From the NCBI GenBank assembly GCA_017353855.1, contig JAFMSA010000237.1:1-6721 (forward strand): a stretch of DNA of 6,721 nucleotides, in the 5' to 3' direction. Under the pieces are notes generated by a model that did not search any database, was not told the origin of the DNA, and saw only the letters and a program-made list of their open reading frames with translations. Position numbers and translations under genes: made by a program. Of the stretch, positions 5,883 through 6,721 are shown piece after piece. Source of the DNA: Alphaproteobacteria bacterium (GTDB lineage Bacteria > Pseudomonadota > Alphaproteobacteria > ATCC43930 > CGMCC-115725). The first letter of the stretch is position 1. Every line of letters begins with the position of its first letter.

Positions 5883-5885
5883 TGC

Positions 5886-5899
5886 ACGCCCCCGGGCGT
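5886..5899. repeat. Inverted repeat ACGCCC/GGGCGT
   Basis: Perfect six-base arms separated by only CC, four bases after the preceding hairpin. As RNA the loop would need partial opening of the stem; as DNA it is a near-continuous palindrome. Confidence 0.45.
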
Positions 5900-5935
5900 C
5901 GGCGCTGTCGAGCATGGTGTAAAAAGTGCATCCTC

Positions 5936-5952
5936 TCGGGGTGGGACCCCGA
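5936..5952. repeat. Inverted repeat TCGGGGT/ACCCCGA
   Basis: Perfect seven-base arms (5936-5942 and 5946-5952) around GGG, the strongest hairpin of this region. It shares the TCGGG/CCCGA core with the repeat at 5866-5882. Confidence 0.5.
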
Positions 5953-5991
5953 CAAGTCTGCCCTCCCTCGGAGATCGGCGCCCCGAAGGGT

Positions 5992-6012
5992 CGACCGCTT
6001 CGACACCGGTCG
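5992..6012. repeat. Inverted repeat CGACCG/CGGTCG
   Basis: Perfect six-base arms (5992-5997 and 6007-6012) with a nine-base spacer; another member of the local hairpin cluster. Confidence 0.4.
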
Positions 6013-6137
6013 CGGGCTACCCGGAAACTCCCCGCGGCTGTCGCCACCCTTCTGCGGAGCGCTAGCTGAAGCCTGAGAATTGGTCGGACTGCGTGTGGAC
6101 GATCGCCGCAATGGGGAAAGTCGTTTGAATTGAATGC

Positions 6138-6721
6138 TCACGCGGCTTTCCGCACCATCGCGATCCCGGCGTTCTCGGTGTAGACCCGGCCGAAGGCGAG
6201 CCGGTCGCGCAGCCTGGCGACATCCGCCTGTTCGCGCATCAACTGAACGTACCAGGGGCCGTCGGCAACGGCTCCGTAGAGCACCGATCCCACCACTGTA
6301 TCGTTGCGCAGGATGAGCTTCCTATAGACCCCGCCATCCGGGTCGTAGAGAATCACCTCCTCGTCGGCCGGATCTACTGCAGCCAGTTCGCCCGCGGAAA
6401 ATACGTCGAGGCCGGTGATTTTCAGGCTCGTGAAGAGCGGCGGCGGCGTAAACGACGCCCGCTCGTCGCCCGCGAGACGCGCCGCGCAGACGCTGGCTTG
6501 CTCCCACAACGGTGCAACCAGCCCATAGAGCCGGCCATTATGCTCCGCGCATTCGCCCACGGCATAGATCGCGGGGTCGTTCGTGCGCAGATCGTCGCCA
6601 ACGACGATCCCGCGCTCGATGTCGACCCCCGCGTCGCGGGCGAGGTCCACATTGGGGCGGATGCCTATTGCCAGTACGACGAGATCCGCCGGCAGCTCGC
6701 GCCCATCGGCGAGCCGCACGC
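6138..6721 (-). CDS. NirB-like FAD-dependent NAD(P)H oxidoreductase, C-terminal part
   Basis: The frame runs open through the right edge, so the N-terminus is missing; about 194 residues are seen. LVVLAIGIRPNVDLA near residues 14-28 and TNDPAIYAVGECAEH (47-61) are the end of the NAD-binding domain and the FAD-contacting motif of the pyridine nucleotide-disulfide oxidoreductase family. The rest (FTSLKITGLDVFSAG, VYRKLILRND, VVGSVLYG, GPWYVQLMR) matches the small rubredoxin-reductase-type domain that follows in NirB nitrite reductase. The protein stops at MVRKAA, where NirB would go on to its iron-sulfur and siroheme-binding parts, so it is probably a stand-alone reductase passing electrons to a partner. 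Such NirB-like flavoproteins occur in nitrate-assimilation operons, for example Flp of Bradyrhizobium. No partner gene lies downstream of it here; any would be upstream beyond the edge. It converges on the propeller gene. Confidence 0.85.
   Translation of the reverse strand, partial: VRLADGRELPADLVVLAIGIRPNVDLARDAGVDIERGIVVGDDLRTNDPAIYAVGECAEHNGRLYGLVAPLWEQASVCAARLAGDERASFTPPPLFTSLKITGLDVFSAGELAAVDPADEEVILYDPDGGVYRKLILRNDTVVGSVLYGAVADGPWYVQLMREQADVARLRDRLAFGRVYTENAGIAMVRKAA

Larger units (their letters stand above)
5733..6137. other. Gene-free region rich in inverted repeats
   Basis: This 405-base stretch separates the propeller gene from the convergent reductase fragment. The open frames in it (plus 5657-6076, minus 5754-6047 and 5794-6141) are Arg/Ser/Pro-rich with no recognisable domain and no ribosome binding site. 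No intrinsic terminator with a T-run is seen for either flanking gene. It carries several perfect short palindromes, listed separately, and may be an eroded mobile element or a REP-like region. Confidence 0.45.

Noticed and set aside
5866..6012. CRISPR array
   Set aside because: The repeats are short, different palindromes with irregular spacing, not identical direct repeats with unique spacers.
5657..6141. Open frames on both strands of the repeat-rich region
   Set aside because: Low-complexity translations without domains; they arise from GC-rich stop-poor sequence.

Overview
This is a GC-rich window whose gene content suits an alphaproteobacterium, probably a rhizobial or other soil member of the Hyphomicrobiales. 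That is an inference from protein flavour and base composition; there is no rRNA or other phylogenetic marker here.

Layout. Positions 1-99 are an unassigned edge. About 100-1074 (minus) is a decayed IS256/Mutator-family transposase with several frame changes and a stop codon; its ribosome binding site and start codon lie inside a strong hairpin. From 1075 to 2050 there is no convincing gene. This stretch holds a palindrome, a stem-loop, a strong plus-strand rho-independent terminator with an overlapping alternative hairpin, scattered dyads, a weak small reading frame, and a hairpin pair at 2003-2046 that resembles an IS200/IS605-type end. It looks like an insertion-sequence landing zone.

The metabolic core runs from 2051 to 5732. 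Three tightly spaced minus-strand genes form a likely operon in the order amidohydrolase (COG3618 type), VOC/glyoxalase-fold protein, and Gfo/Idh/MocA oxidoreductase with a Gal80-like flavour. Divergent from it, across a 155-base intergenic region, is a six-bladed NHL beta-propeller protein of the peptidyl-alpha-hydroxyglycine amidating lyase-like family. The set looks like a small catabolic module: an oxidoreductase, a lactonase-type hydrolase, a metal-dependent VOC enzyme and a propeller lyase/lactonase. The substrate cannot be read from the sequence. A parallel with the protocatechuate 4,5-cleavage steps (LigC is Gfo/Idh, LigI is a COG3618-like hydrolase) is a hypothesis only.

Positions 5733-6137 are non-coding and rich in inverted repeats. 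From 6138 to the right edge (minus) is the C-terminal part of a NirB-like FAD-dependent NAD(P)H oxidoreductase that ends where NirB would continue into its iron-sulfur and siroheme parts, so it is probably a stand-alone reductase.

I found no CRISPR array, tRNA or defence system. The most notable signals are the translation-blocking hairpin on the transposase, the attenuator-like terminator at 1264-1315, the catabolic operon with unusual active-site motifs, and the IS605-like end at the 3' border of that operon.
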